Of a stretch of DNA of 64,000 nucleotides, positions 17,229-25,692 are shown one piece after another. The stretch comes from Sciscionella sediminilitoris. GTDB lineage: Bacteria > Actinomycetota > Actinomycetes > Mycobacteriales > Pseudonocardiaceae. The DNA lies in assembly GCF_000737195.2 (NCBI RefSeq), contig NZ_JALM01000017.1, forward strand, positions 1 to 64,000. The letters are read 5' to 3'. A program made the position numbers and the translations under genes. The notes under the pieces are model-generated. The model ran no database searches, was not told where the DNA came from, and was given only the letters and a program-made list of their open reading frames with translations. The number at the start of each line of letters is the position of its first letter. Within the stretch, counting starts at the first letter, position 1.

Positions 17229-18965
17229 TCAGGGCCGCGGAATATTGCGCAGGTTCGACTTGGCCATCTCGAGCATCTTGCCGACCCCGCCGTCGAGCAC
17301 GGTCCGGCTGGCCGCCAGCGCGAATCCGCGCACCTGTTCGCCGGTGATCTTCGGCGGGAGCGACAGGGCGTTGGGATCGGTGACCACGTCCACGAGCGAG
17401 GGGCCGTTGTGCGCGAACGCGGTGCGCAGGGCGTCTCCCACTTCACCGGGCTGCTCCACGCGCTGGGCGTGGATACCGAGCGCGGTGGCCACGGCGGCGT
17501 AGTTCACCTCCGGCGTATCGGTCTGGTACGAGGGCAGCCCGTCGACCAGCATCTCGAGCTTGACCATGCCGAGCGAGGAGTTGTTGAACACCACGATGTT
17601 CACCGGGATCTGCTGCTGGGCGACGGTGATGAGTTCACCCATCAGCATGCCGAGACCACCGTCCCCGGACAGCGAGACGACCTGGCGGCCGGGATAGGCG
17701 AGCTGGGCGCCGATGGCGTGCGGCAGCGCGTTGGCCATGCTGCCGTGGATGAACGAGCCGATCACCCGCCGCCGCCCGTTCGGGGTGAGATACCGCGCGG
17801 CCCACACGTTGCACATCCCGGTGTCCACGGTGAACACCGCATCGTCCGCGGCGACGTCGTCGAGCACGTCCGCGGCGTACTCCGGGTGGATCGGCAGGTG
17901 CTTCTCGATGTCCCTGGTGTAGGCGTCCACCACCTTCTCCAGGGAGCGGTGGTGGCGGCGCAGCATGTCGTCCAGGAAAGCGCGGTCCTGTTTGCGATCC
18001 AGCAGCGGCTGCACCGCCTCGAGGGTGGCGCGCACATCCCCGTGCACGGCGAGGTCGAGCGCGGTGCGCCTGCCGAGCCGCGCGGCATTGTTGTCCACCT
18101 GGATGGTGCGCGCCTGGGGCAGGAACGAGTCATACGGGAAGTCGGTGCCGAGCAGCAGCAACAGGTCGGCCTCGTGCATGGCGTGGTGCGCGGCCCCGTA
18201 GCCGAGCAGTCCGGACATCCCGACGTCGTAGGGATTGTCGAACTGGATCCATTCCTTGCCGCGCAGCGAGTGCCCGATCGGCGCGTGCACGGTCTCGGCG
18301 AGCCGGATCACCTCATCGTGCGCCTCCCGCACGCCCGCGCCGCAGAACAGGGTGACCTTCTCGGCGGCGTTGATCGCATCGGCGAGCGCGCGCACCTGCT
18401 CTTCGGTGGGATGCACGATCCCACTCGGCGGGCAGTAGCCGCCGGTACCGGTCGGATTGGTGGCGGGCTGATCGGCCACATCGCCGGGGAACACGAGCAC
18501 CGAGACCGAGGAGGTCGCCACGGCGTGCTGAATGGCCACCCGGACCAGGCGCGGCGCCTGGCTCGGGTCGCTGATCATCTCGCAGTACTCGCTGGCGTCC
18601 ACGAAGGTGCGCTCCGGGTGGGTCTCCTGGAAGAACCCGGTGCCGATCTGGCCGCTGGGGATGTGCGAGGCGAGCGCGAGCACCGGGGCGCCAGTGCGGT
18701 TGGCGTCGTAGAGGCCCTGGATGAGGTGGGTGTTCCCCGGGCCGCAGGAACCGGCGCACACCGCGAGCCTGCCGGTCAGCTGTGCCTCGGCGGCCGCGGC
18801 GAAAGCACCCGCCTCCTCGTTGCGCACGTGTACCCATTCGATGGCATCGGTTCGACGGATCGCGTCGACGACCGGGTTGAGGCTGTCCCCGACGACCCCG
18901 TACACCCGGCGTACTCCCGCCTGGGCCAGGATCTCGACGAACTGCTCGGCCAAGGTTTTCGCCAT
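17229..18965 (-). CDS. poxB: Pyruvate oxidase / pyruvate dehydrogenase (quinone) type, TPP-dependent
   Basis: A 578-aa thiamine-diphosphate enzyme, the length of E. coli PoxB. N-terminal PYR domain with the catalytic Glu in HVRNEEAGAFAAAAEA (about residue 50) and GSCGPGNTHLIQGLYDA; central FAD/NAD-like domain; C-terminal PP domain with GDGGLGMLMGEL (about 435) and the downstream FNNSSLGMVK that complete the metal/diphosphate motif. It decarboxylates pyruvate oxidatively to acetate, passing electrons to quinone. The ATG at 18965 follows GGGGAG at good spacing. It is divergent from the ABC pair. Confidence 0.88.
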   Translation of the reverse strand: MAKTLAEQFVEILAQAGVRRVYGVVGDSLNPVVDAIRRTDAIEWVHVRNEEAGAFAAAAEAQLTGRLAVCAGSCGPGNTHLIQGLYDANRTGAPVLALASHIPSGQIGTGFFQETHPERTFVDASEYCEMISDPSQAPRLVRVAIQHAVATSSVSVLVFPGDVADQPATNPTGTGGYCPPSGIVHPTEEQVRALADAINAAEKVTLFCGAGVREAHDEVIRLAETVHAPIGHSLRGKEWIQFDNPYDVGMSGLLGYGAAHHAMHEADLLLLLGTDFPYDSFLPQARTIQVDNNAARLGRRTALDLAVHGDVRATLEAVQPLLDRKQDRAFLDDMLRRHHRSLEKVVDAYTRDIEKHLPIHPEYAADVLDDVAADDAVFTVDTGMCNVWAARYLTPNGRRRVIGSFIHGSMANALPHAIGAQLAYPGRQVVSLSGDGGLGMLMGELITVAQQQIPVNIVVFNNSSLGMVKLEMLVDGLPSYQTDTPEVNYAAVATALGIHAQRVEQPGEVGDALRTAFAHNGPSLVDVVTDPNALSLPPKITGEQVRGFALAASRTVLDGGVGKMLEMAKSNLRNIPRP

Positions 18966-19099
18966 TTCGGACTCCCCTTGCACGTCATGATCATCAGGTG
19001 TCTGACCACCCGCACGTTACGCGGTGGGCGCGGTACCGGCAGCGCGAGGAGTTCGCCGACGTGCCAGGGGTCACCACCCTCTGGCGGCATGGTTCATAC

Positions 19100-19118
19100 T
19101 GTGGTTAGGCTGTCCTAA
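19100..19118 (+). promoter_or_regulatory. IdeR/DmdR-type iron box upstream of the ABC transporter pair
   Basis: TGTGGTTAGGCTGTCCTAA matches 15 of 19 positions of the IdeR/DtxR consensus (TTAGGTTAGGCTAACCTAA) by hand comparison. It lies 19 bases before the ATG at 19138, overlapping where a promoter or leader would be, so iron-loaded repressor would block transcription. This links the two transporter genes to iron starvation and thereby to the siderophore locus 8 kb away. Confidence 0.75.
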
Positions 19119-19137
19119 TAAATTTGCAGGGAGACGT

Positions 19138-20817
19138 ATGGCCTCCGGTTCGGAACTGCTACGCGAAAACGTTGCGGGGCAACGCAAACTGCTTGCCGCC
19201 TCCTCGACCCTGGCCGCCGTGCATCAGGGCGGCGAGGCGCTGGTGCCGGTGCTGATCGGTGTGATCATCGATTCGGCGATCGCTTCCGGTTCGGCGGGCG
19301 CCCTGCTGGTCTGGGTGCTCGTGCTCGCCGCGGACTTCGCGATGCTCTCCACCGCGTACCGGTTCTCCGCGCGGTTCGCCGAACGGGCCAACCAGCGCGC
19401 CGCGCACGAGCTGCGCATGCGGGTCACCGAACGGGTGCTGGACCCGCGCGGTGGCGCGGAATCGGCCCGGTTGCCCGGCGAGCTGGTGAACATCGCGACC
19501 GGGGACGCGCGCCGAGTCGGGAAGCTGCAGTTCGCCATCCCGTACGGGCTCTGCGCCTCCCTGGCCGGGGTACTGGTCAGCGCCATCGCCCTGCTGCGGC
19601 TGTCCATCCCGCTCGGGCTGACCGTGTTGCTCGGCGCTCCGCTGATCGTGTTCGGCGCGCAGCTGATCGGCAAACCCCTCGAGCGGCGAAGCGATGCCGA
19701 ACAGGACGAGGCGGCCTTCGCCTCCGGGGTCGCCGCGGACCTCGTCTCCGGCTTGCGCGTGCTCAAGGGCATCGGCGCGGAACGCCCCGCGAACGCCCGT
19801 TACCACGCGCGCAGCCGTTCCTCGCTCACCGCGACGCTGCGCGCGGCACGGGCACAGGCCTGGCACGACGCGACGATCCTGATCCTGACCGGGCTGTTCA
19901 TCGCCGCGGTCGCACTGGTCGGGGTGCTGCTGGCCATGCGCGGTTCGCTGGGTATCGGCGGACTGGTCGCGGCGATCGGGCTCGCCCAGTACCTGCTCGG
20001 CCCGTTCCAGGCCTTCGGCAGGCTCAACGGGCTGCTCGCCCAGGCGCGCGCCTCCGCGGGACGGATCGCCGCGGTGCTCGACACCCCGCACGCGGTACCG
20101 GGCGGGGAGCGCGCCCCTGCCGAACCCGTGCGCGGCGCGCTCAGTCTTCGCACGGTGCACTGCGGACGGCTTTCCGGGGTGGACATCGAGGTTCCGGCGG
20201 GCGCTCTGCTCGGGATCGTGTGCCGGGAACCGGACGCCGCGACCACGCTCGCCGAACTGTTCGGCCGTGCCCGTGATCCCGAGTCCGGGCAGGTGTATCT
20301 GGACGGGGTGCCGCTGACCGAGCTGGACCCCGCGCTGCTGCGCACCGGGGTGCTCAGCGCCGCCCACGACGCGGAGCTGTTCTCCGGGACCCTGGCCGAG
20401 AACGTGTCCGCCGCGGCGGACGGGGCCATCGAACCCGCCCTGCGCGCGGCCGGGGCCGAGGAGGTCGCCGCCACGCTCGCGCAGGGAACCGCGACCCGGA
20501 TCGCCGAGCGGGGCGGATCGCTTTCCGGTGGCCAGCGCCAGCGGGTCGCGCTCGCCAGGGCCCTCGCGGCCGAACCACCGGTGCTGATCGTGCACGATCC
20601 GACCACCGCCGTGGACACGGTCACCGAAGCACAGATCGCCCGTTCGCTGCGGGAGTACCGGGACGGCCGCACCACGATCCTGCTCACCACCAGCCCCGCG
20701 CTGCTCGCCGAGACCGAATCGGTGGTCTTCCTCGCCGACGGCACGGTGACCGCGCGCGGCAGTCATGCCCAGCTGGTGCACGAGAACGCCGACTACCGGA
20801 CGGCGGTGCTGTCATGA
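19138..20817 (+). CDS. ABC transporter, exporter-fold half with degenerate ATP site (siderophore transport, subunit 1)
   Basis: A 559-aa half-transporter with six membrane helices then an ATPase domain. The signature LSGGQRQRVALARAL (about residues 461-475) is intact, but the Walker A region reads GIVCREPDAATTLAE (about 359-373), lacking the GxxGxGKS/T loop, and Walker B is LIVHDPTTAVD with Pro in place of the catalytic Glu. It therefore cannot hydrolyse ATP alone; its signature can complete the partner's site. The stop overlaps the partner's start (ATGA). The iron box upstream suggests siderophore export or IrtAB-like uptake; direction cannot be decided. Confidence 0.85.
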   Translation: MASGSELLRENVAGQRKLLAASSTLAAVHQGGEALVPVLIGVIIDSAIASGSAGALLVWVLVLAADFAMLSTAYRFSARFAERANQRAAHELRMRVTERVLDPRGGAESARLPGELVNIATGDARRVGKLQFAIPYGLCASLAGVLVSAIALLRLSIPLGLTVLLGAPLIVFGAQLIGKPLERRSDAEQDEAAFASGVAADLVSGLRVLKGIGAERPANARYHARSRSSLTATLRAARAQAWHDATILILTGLFIAAVALVGVLLAMRGSLGIGGLVAAIGLAQYLLGPFQAFGRLNGLLAQARASAGRIAAVLDTPHAVPGGERAPAEPVRGALSLRTVHCGRLSGVDIEVPAGALLGIVCREPDAATTLAELFGRARDPESGQVYLDGVPLTELDPALLRTGVLSAAHDAELFSGTLAENVSAAADGAIEPALRAAGAEEVAATLAQGTATRIAERGGSLSGGQRQRVALARALAAEPPVLIVHDPTTAVDTVTEAQIARSLREYRDGRTTILLTTSPALLAETESVVFLADGTVTARGSHAQLVHENADYRTAVLS

Positions 20818-22562
20818 GTGAACGTCTTCCCGTCGCCACCGGAAAGCAGACCGCGAGCGCGCTGCGGGAACTGTTGCGCGGCAACCGGTTTCTCGCCGCG
20901 GCCGCGCTCGGCGCGCTACTCGTCTCCACCGCCGTCGGCCTCGCCGTCGCCCCGCTGCTCGGCAGGCTGGTCGACCTGGTCGCCGCGCACCGGGCCCCGT
21001 CCGCGCTCGTGCTGCCGATCACCGCGCTGGCCGTGGTCGCCGTGGCGCGCGGGCTCACCAGCGCGCTCGGTGCCATCCTCACCTCGAAGCTCGGCGAGAC
21101 GATGCTGGCCCGGCTGCGGGAACGGTTCGTCGCGCGCACCCTCGATCTGCCGCTGGAAACCGTGGAACGGGCCGGATCGGGTGATCTCACCGCCCGCGTC
21201 ACCAATGACGTCGCCCTTGTCGGGGAAACGGTGCGCGAGGGGCTGCCGCAGCTGGCGCAGGCGGTGCTGACCATCGTGCTCACCTTCGGCGGGCTCGGCG
21301 CGCTCGACTGGCGGTTCCTGCTCGTCGCGCTGATCGCGGTGCCGCTGCAGCTGCACACGCTGCGCTGGTATCTGCGCCACGCGGTGCCGCTGTACGCGCG
21401 CCAGCGGGTGGCCAGCGGGGACACCCAGCAGTCGCTGCTGGACACCGTCGGCGGCGCGAGCACGGTGCGCGCCTTCGGCCTTTCCCGCGGGCACACCGAG
21501 AAGGTGGCCGGTGCCTCCTGGTCCGCCGCCGAGCTGATGCTGCGCGGGATGCGGCTGGTCACCCGGTTCTACGGGCGGCTCAACCTCGCCGAGTTCATCG
21601 GGCTGGGCGCCATCCTGGTGATGGGTTTCTTCCTGGTCCGCGCGGATGCCGTCACCATCGGCGCCACCACCGCGGCCGCGCTGTACTTCCACAGCCTGTT
21701 CAACCCGATCAACGTGGCGCTCGCGCTCGTGGACGATGCGCAGGCCGCGGCCGCGAGCCTGGCCCGGCTCGTCGGCGTGGTGGACATCCCGGAGACCGCA
21801 CACGGGGAATCCGGGCGCCGTCCGGGCGGCGGGACCGTGAAAACCTCGGCGCTGCACCATTCCTACGCGAGCGGGCCGCCGGTACTGCACGATGTGCACC
21901 TGGACATCGCCGAGGGCGAGCGGGTCGCGATCGTCGGCGCGAGCGGGGCGGGCAAGACCACGCTCGCCACCATCATCGCCGGGGTGCACACCCCGGCCGG
22001 TGGTTCCGTGCTGCTCGGCGGAGTGCCACTCGAAGAGCTCTCCCCCGATCGGCTGCGCGCCAGCGTGGCCCTGATCAGCCAGGAAGTGCACGTGTTCTCC
22101 GGAACACTGGCCGAGGATCTGCGGCTGGCCAAACCCTCGGCCACGGATGCCGAACTGCGTGCCGCCCTGGACCGCGTCGGTGCTGCCGACTGGGCACAGG
22201 CACTCGAACACGGGCTGGACACCGTGGTCGGGGACGGCGCGCACCGGCTCACCACGACCCAGGCCCAGCAACTGGCGCTGGCCAGGCTGCTGCTCGTGGA
22301 TCCGCCCATCGCGATCCTCGACGAGGCCACCGCCGAAGCGGGCAGCGCCGGATCGCGGGTGCTCGAGCGGGCCGCCGAGGCCGCGCTGCACGGGCGGACC
22401 GCGCTGATCGTCGCGCACCGGCTCACCCAGGCCGCTGCCGCCGACCGGATCATCGTGCTCGACGCGGGCCGGGTGGTGCAGACCGGGACCCACGCCGAAC
22501 TGTCCACAGCCGACGGCCCGTACGCGAAACTCTGGGCCGCCTGGTCGGACAACCGGAATTGA
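20814..22562 (+). CDS. ABC transporter, exporter-fold half with catalytic ATP site (siderophore transport, subunit 2)
   Basis: A 582-aa partner of the preceding gene. The membrane domain is about residues 20-320. Walker A GASGAGKTTLA (about 375) and Walker B IAILDEATA (about 500) are intact, as is the switch His in IVAHRLTQ. The signature motif, however, reads LTTTQAQQLALARL instead of LSGGQ. The defects are exactly complementary to subunit 1, so the pair forms one consensus and one dead site, as in asymmetric heterodimeric exporters. The 4-nt overlap ensures equal synthesis. IrtA/IrtB of mycobacteria is the best-known iron-regulated relative by arrangement. Confidence 0.87.
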   Translation: MSERLPVATGKQTASALRELLRGNRFLAAAALGALLVSTAVGLAVAPLLGRLVDLVAAHRAPSALVLPITALAVVAVARGLTSALGAILTSKLGETMLARLRERFVARTLDLPLETVERAGSGDLTARVTNDVALVGETVREGLPQLAQAVLTIVLTFGGLGALDWRFLLVALIAVPLQLHTLRWYLRHAVPLYARQRVASGDTQQSLLDTVGGASTVRAFGLSRGHTEKVAGASWSAAELMLRGMRLVTRFYGRLNLAEFIGLGAILVMGFFLVRADAVTIGATTAAALYFHSLFNPINVALALVDDAQAAAASLARLVGVVDIPETAHGESGRRPGGGTVKTSALHHSYASGPPVLHDVHLDIAEGERVAIVGASGAGKTTLATIIAGVHTPAGGSVLLGGVPLEELSPDRLRASVALISQEVHVFSGTLAEDLRLAKPSATDAELRAALDRVGAADWAQALEHGLDTVVGDGAHRLTTTQAQQLALARLLLVDPPIAILDEATAEAGSAGSRVLERAAEAALHGRTALIVAHRLTQAAAADRIIVLDAGRVVQTGTHAELSTADGPYAKLWAAWSDNRN

Positions 22563-22599
22563 GCCGCGTCCGGCGGGAGTTCGCGCTACCGTGCCCATC

Positions 22600-23334
22600 A
22601 TGAACGAGGACGGCTACTTCGACGCACAGGTCGCGGCGAACTACGACCGAACCAATGCGGCGATGTTCGCACCCGAGGCGGTGACACCGGCCGTGGAGTT
22701 CCTCGCCGCGCTCGCCGGGGACGGGCGCGCCCTCGAACTCGGCAGTGGCACCGGCCGCATCGCCCTGCCGCTTTCCCGGCGTGGTGTTCCGGTGCACGGG
22801 ATCGAGCTGTCCACCGCGATGACCGCGCTGCTGCACGCCAAACCGGGCGGTTCCGCGGTCCAGGTGACCACCGGGGACTTCGCGAACACCCGGGTTCCCG
22901 GCACGTTCTCCGTGGCATACCTGGTGTTCAACACGATCAACAATCTCCTCGCGCAGCAGGAACAGGTGACGTGTTTCCGCACCGTCGCCGAGCACCTCGA
23001 ACCGGGCGGCAGCTTCGTCATCGAGGTCGTCGTGCCGGAACTGCGCAAACTTCCGCCCGGTGAGCGCATCGTGCCGCTGTACGCGAACCCCACCGAATGG
23101 GCCTTCGACGAGTACGACGTGGCCACCCAGTCACTGAGCTCCAACTACGTCGAGGTCACCGAGTCCGGCGCCAGCTATCGCTCGATCCCGTTCCGCTACG
23201 TGTGGCCGAGCGAACTGGATCTGATGGCCCAGCTCGCCGGAATGCGGCTGCGGGAACGCTGGGCGGACTGGAACCGGGAACCGTTCACCAACGAGAGCAC
23301 CAAACACGTGTCGGTGTGGGAAAAGCTCAGCTGA
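22600..23334 (+). CDS. Class I SAM-dependent methyltransferase
   Basis: A 244-aa Rossmann-fold methyltransferase with motif I ALELGSGTGRIALPL (about residues 45-59), HGIELSTAM as motif II, and VFNTINNLLAQQEQ before the LEPGGSFVIEV strand. Its pattern resembles small-molecule methyltransferases of the Methyltransf_25 type. A GTG at 22591 is an alternative start. It is 37 bases after the ABC pair and codirectional, so it may be iron-regulated with it. It could modify the siderophore, but the NRPS already carries its own N-methyltransferase domain. Confidence 0.75.
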   Translation: MNEDGYFDAQVAANYDRTNAAMFAPEAVTPAVEFLAALAGDGRALELGSGTGRIALPLSRRGVPVHGIELSTAMTALLHAKPGGSAVQVTTGDFANTRVPGTFSVAYLVFNTINNLLAQQEQVTCFRTVAEHLEPGGSFVIEVVVPELRKLPPGERIVPLYANPTEWAFDEYDVATQSLSSNYVEVTESGASYRSIPFRYVWPSELDLMAQLAGMRLRERWADWNREPFTNESTKHVSVWEKLS

Positions 23335-23360
23335 GTTCACGGTCTTCGGCACCTTGCGTC

Positions 23361-23399
23361 ACCGGCACGGGTGCCGCCCGGCCGGGCACCCGTGCCGGT
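23361..23399. terminator. 15-bp perfect hairpin between the methyltransferase and the flavin-reductase remnant
   Basis: ACCGGCACGGGTGCC (23361-23375) and its exact complement (23385-23399) enclose a 9-base GC loop. It lies 26 bases after the methyltransferase stop and close to the 3' end of the opposite-strand pseudogene, so it can terminate both directions. Confidence 0.8.
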
Positions 23400-23402
23400 C
23401 CG

Positions 23403-23797
23403 GGCCATACGGCTGATGAACAGCGACCACTTCGGCTTCGCACCGAATCGGGCACTCGGTGATTCGTGGTGGCCGCACAGGCACCGACTCGCGGGGAGTG
23501 AAATCGCCGGGAGTCCACGTGTCCGGGCTGTAGGTGAACTGATCGGCCTTGTGCGGCAGGCGGATCGTGTCCGGTCAGCATGGCGATCGCATCCACCTGG
23601 CACCACCTCGGGGCATCCGGGTAGTCGATGACGCACTCGCCTTCGCGTTCCAGATCCACCAGGGTTTGCGATGAGACCGCCCAGCCGAGGACCATGGTCC
23701 GGCCAAGAGCCCACGAGCAGGACATCGGTCCGATGTTACAGCTGCCATCGGGACTCATCGTGGTGATCAGCGCGACCGGCGTTCCGACGTAGAGCAC
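23403..23797 (-). pseudogene. Frameshifted, truncated flavin-reductase-like gene
   Basis: From a GTG at 23797, two bases after the TetR stop, the frame reads VGTPVALITTMSPDGSCNIG and continues through CSWALGRTMVLGW, SSQTLVDLEREGECVIDYPD and AIAMLTG, which is the flavin-reductase-like (FMN-binding split barrel) pattern. Near 23560-23575 the similarity jumps frame and resumes as LPHKADQFTYSPDTWTPGDF and PPRITECPIRCEAEVVAVH, then stops without the family's C-terminal part. So the gene is broken by at least one frameshift and a 3' deletion. It may once have supplied reduced flavin in the neighbouring monooxygenase cassette. Confidence 0.75.
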
Positions 23798-23799
23798 CG

Positions 23800-24381
23800 T
23801 CAGGCCGAACTTTCGCCGACACGACGGTCCAGCCCGTCGAGGATGAGCGCCAGGCCCTCCTCGAACGCCGACTCGTGATCGATCGCCGGGATGTCGCCCG
23901 CCCGCTCCGCGTTCTCTCCGAGTGCGGCCTCCGCCTGCTCCTCGAGCACGCTGCCCACGGTGAACCGGCTTGCGGCCAGCATCGCCAGCTGCGCGTCCCG
24001 CTCCGGCAGCCCGGCGGCGAGCAGGAACTCCATCTTGCGACCGAGGCGATCGAGGTCCGCGCCCGCGGGGAAAACCCCGGCGTGCAACCGGGCACCATCG
24101 CGGCGCAGCAGCAGTGTTCGCCGGAAACTGCGGGTGTTCTCCAGGAACCAGGCGCGCCAATCATCCGCAGGCCGCGGTAGCGGGACCGCGGCGTGCGGGG
24201 CCATCGCCGCCTCGGCCATGGCGCTGAGCAGTTCCTCCTTCTTCCGGAAATGCCAGTAGAGCGAGGGCTGTTCGACACCGAGCCGCTTCGCCAGCCTGCG
24301 AGTGCTCACGGCGTCCAGACCGACCTCGTCGAGCAGCTCGAGCGCCTCGGCGACGACCGTATCCCGGTTGAGCTTGACCAT
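23800..24381 (-). CDS. TetR family repressor (TetR class with TetR_C domain)
   Basis: A 193-aa repressor. The DNA-binding domain is LDAVSTRRLAKRLGVEQPSL followed by YWHFRKKEELL (about residues 22-53), the close TetR-type helix-turn-helix, and the C-terminal part has the length and helical pattern of classical tetracycline repressors. It is divergent from a flavin monooxygenase, with two CTATCnnnGATAG palindromes in the 68-base gap. By analogy with tetR-tetA it should repress both genes until a small-molecule ligand binds. The ligand is not known; a tetracycline-like or aromatic polyketide compound is a guess. Confidence 0.85.
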   Translation of the reverse strand: MVKLNRDTVVAEALELLDEVGLDAVSTRRLAKRLGVEQPSLYWHFRKKEELLSAMAEAAMAPHAAVPLPRPADDWRAWFLENTRSFRRTLLLRRDGARLHAGVFPAGADLDRLGRKMEFLLAAGLPERDAQLAMLAASRFTVGSVLEEQAEAALGENAERAGDIPAIDHESAFEEGLALILDGLDRRVGESSA

Positions 24382-24390
24382 ATTGACAAT

Positions 24391-24403
24391 CTATCGCCGA
24401 TAG
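24391..24403. promoter_or_regulatory. TetR operator 1 (tetO-like palindrome)
   Basis: CTATCGCCGATAG is a perfect palindrome apart from its 3-base centre. It is ten bases from the TetR start codon and resembles tetO (CTATCATTGATAG in classical operators, from memory). A TTGACA at 24383-24388 abuts it. Confidence 0.75.
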
Positions 24404-24422
24404 GCAACTCTGTAAACAGAAC

Positions 24423-24435
24423 CTATCACCGATAG
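24423..24435. promoter_or_regulatory. TetR operator 2 (tetO-like palindrome)
   Basis: CTATCACCGATAG repeats operator 1 with one centre change. The two centres are 32 bases apart, about three helical turns, and operator 2 lies 14 bases before the monooxygenase ATG. Between them is a third small palindrome, TCTGTAAACAGA (24410-24421). Confidence 0.75.
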
Positions 24436-24449
24436 ATTGAGGTATCGAG

Positions 24450-25691
24450 ATGACACGGCACGCTCCACTGAACGTCCTCGTCTGCGGCGGCGGAATCGCC
24501 GGACCGGCCCTGGCCTACTGGCTCACCAGGGCGGGCCATCGGGTGACCGTTGTCGAGCGCTTCCCGGCGCTGCGGGCCTCGGGCGCCCAGGTGGACCTGC
24601 GCGGGCAAGGCATCGAGGCGATCGAGCGCATGGGGCTGCTCGACGCGGTCCGCGAGCAACTGGTACACGAACCGGGGGTCACTTTCGTCGGCAACCGGGG
24701 CAAGGCACGGGGAACCATCATGGCCAACACCTCCGGACACGGCAGGCAGACCCTGACCTCCGAGTACGAGATCATGCGCGGCGATCTGGTGCGGATACTG
24801 CACACGGCGACCGAGAACGACGTGAACTACGTCTTCGGCACCAGCGTGGAGAGCTTCGAACAGGACGAGAACCGGGTCCGCGCGTATTTCGCCGACGGTT
24901 CCTCCGGAGAGTTCGACCTCTTGGTCGGCGCGGACGGCCAGGGTTCACGTATTCGCAGGGCGATCCTGCCCGCCGGGGCGCCCGAGCCGTACTGGAAGGT
25001 GGGGATCCATACGGCGCACTGGCTCATTCCGCGCACCGGTTCGGACAGCGATTTCAAGAACACCTTCCACGCCCCGAACGGCCGGATGATCATGCGCCGC
25101 AGCCACAACGCGGACGACACTCAGGTGTACTTCTTCCTGCGGGAACAGTCCGCCGAGGCCTCGGCGATCCACCGCGAACCGGTCGAGGAGCAGAAGCGAT
25201 TCTGGGCCGATCGGTTCCGCGACGCGGGCTGGCAGACCGAACGATTCCTCGACGGCATGGCGAAAAGCGAGAGCTTCTACTCCCAGGAGGCCCTGCAGGT
25301 GCGCACGGACACCTGGTCCAAAGGGCGCGTCGTGCTACTCGGCGATGCCGCACACTGCGCCTCCCCGTACAGCGGCATGGGCGCATCCGGTGCCCTGGTC
25401 GGCGCCTACGTCCTCGCCGGGGAACTCGACCGGCACACCGACGACCTGCCGACCGCGCTGGCGAACTACGACAGCACACTGCGGCCGTTCGTGAACGAAA
25501 TCCAGGCCTCGGTGAAACCGCGCCTGCTCCGCCTCGGCATGCCCGACAGCAAGCTGGCGATCGAGGTTTTCCACGGCCTCACCACACTGGGCTGCGCGCT
25601 GCACCTTCCCGAGCTCGTCGCCCGGTGCTCGCCGCAGGACCGGGGCGGATCCTGGCAGCTTCCCGCGATTCCGGACCTCGTCGCGGGATGA
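24450..25691 (+). CDS. FAD-dependent monooxygenase, Tet(X)/aromatic hydroxylase type
   Basis: A 413-aa class A flavoprotein hydroxylase. It has the dinucleotide motif VCGGGIAGPALAYWL (about residues 11-25), the FAD/NADPH DG motif in LLVGADGQGSRIRRAI (about 154-169), and the GD motif VVLLGDAAHCASPYSGMGAS (about 296-315) that binds the FAD ribityl. Relatives hydroxylate aromatic compounds and include tetracycline-inactivating Tet(X); the substrate here is unknown. The gene is under divergent TetR control through two operators, which suggests a detoxification role. Confidence 0.85.
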   Translation: MTRHAPLNVLVCGGGIAGPALAYWLTRAGHRVTVVERFPALRASGAQVDLRGQGIEAIERMGLLDAVREQLVHEPGVTFVGNRGKARGTIMANTSGHGRQTLTSEYEIMRGDLVRILHTATENDVNYVFGTSVESFEQDENRVRAYFADGSSGEFDLLVGADGQGSRIRRAILPAGAPEPYWKVGIHTAHWLIPRTGSDSDFKNTFHAPNGRMIMRRSHNADDTQVYFFLREQSAEASAIHREPVEEQKRFWADRFRDAGWQTERFLDGMAKSESFYSQEALQVRTDTWSKGRVVLLGDAAHCASPYSGMGASGALVGAYVLAGELDRHTDDLPTALANYDSTLRPFVNEIQASVKPRLLRLGMPDSKLAIEVFHGLTTLGCALHLPELVARCSPQDRGGSWQLPAIPDLVAG

Positions 25692-25692
25692 G

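Noticed and set aside
22600-23334. Methyltransferase after the ABC pair as the siderophore N-methyltransferase.
   Set aside because: The NRPS already contains an integrated N-methyltransferase in module 3, and nothing in this protein indicates a siderophore substrate.
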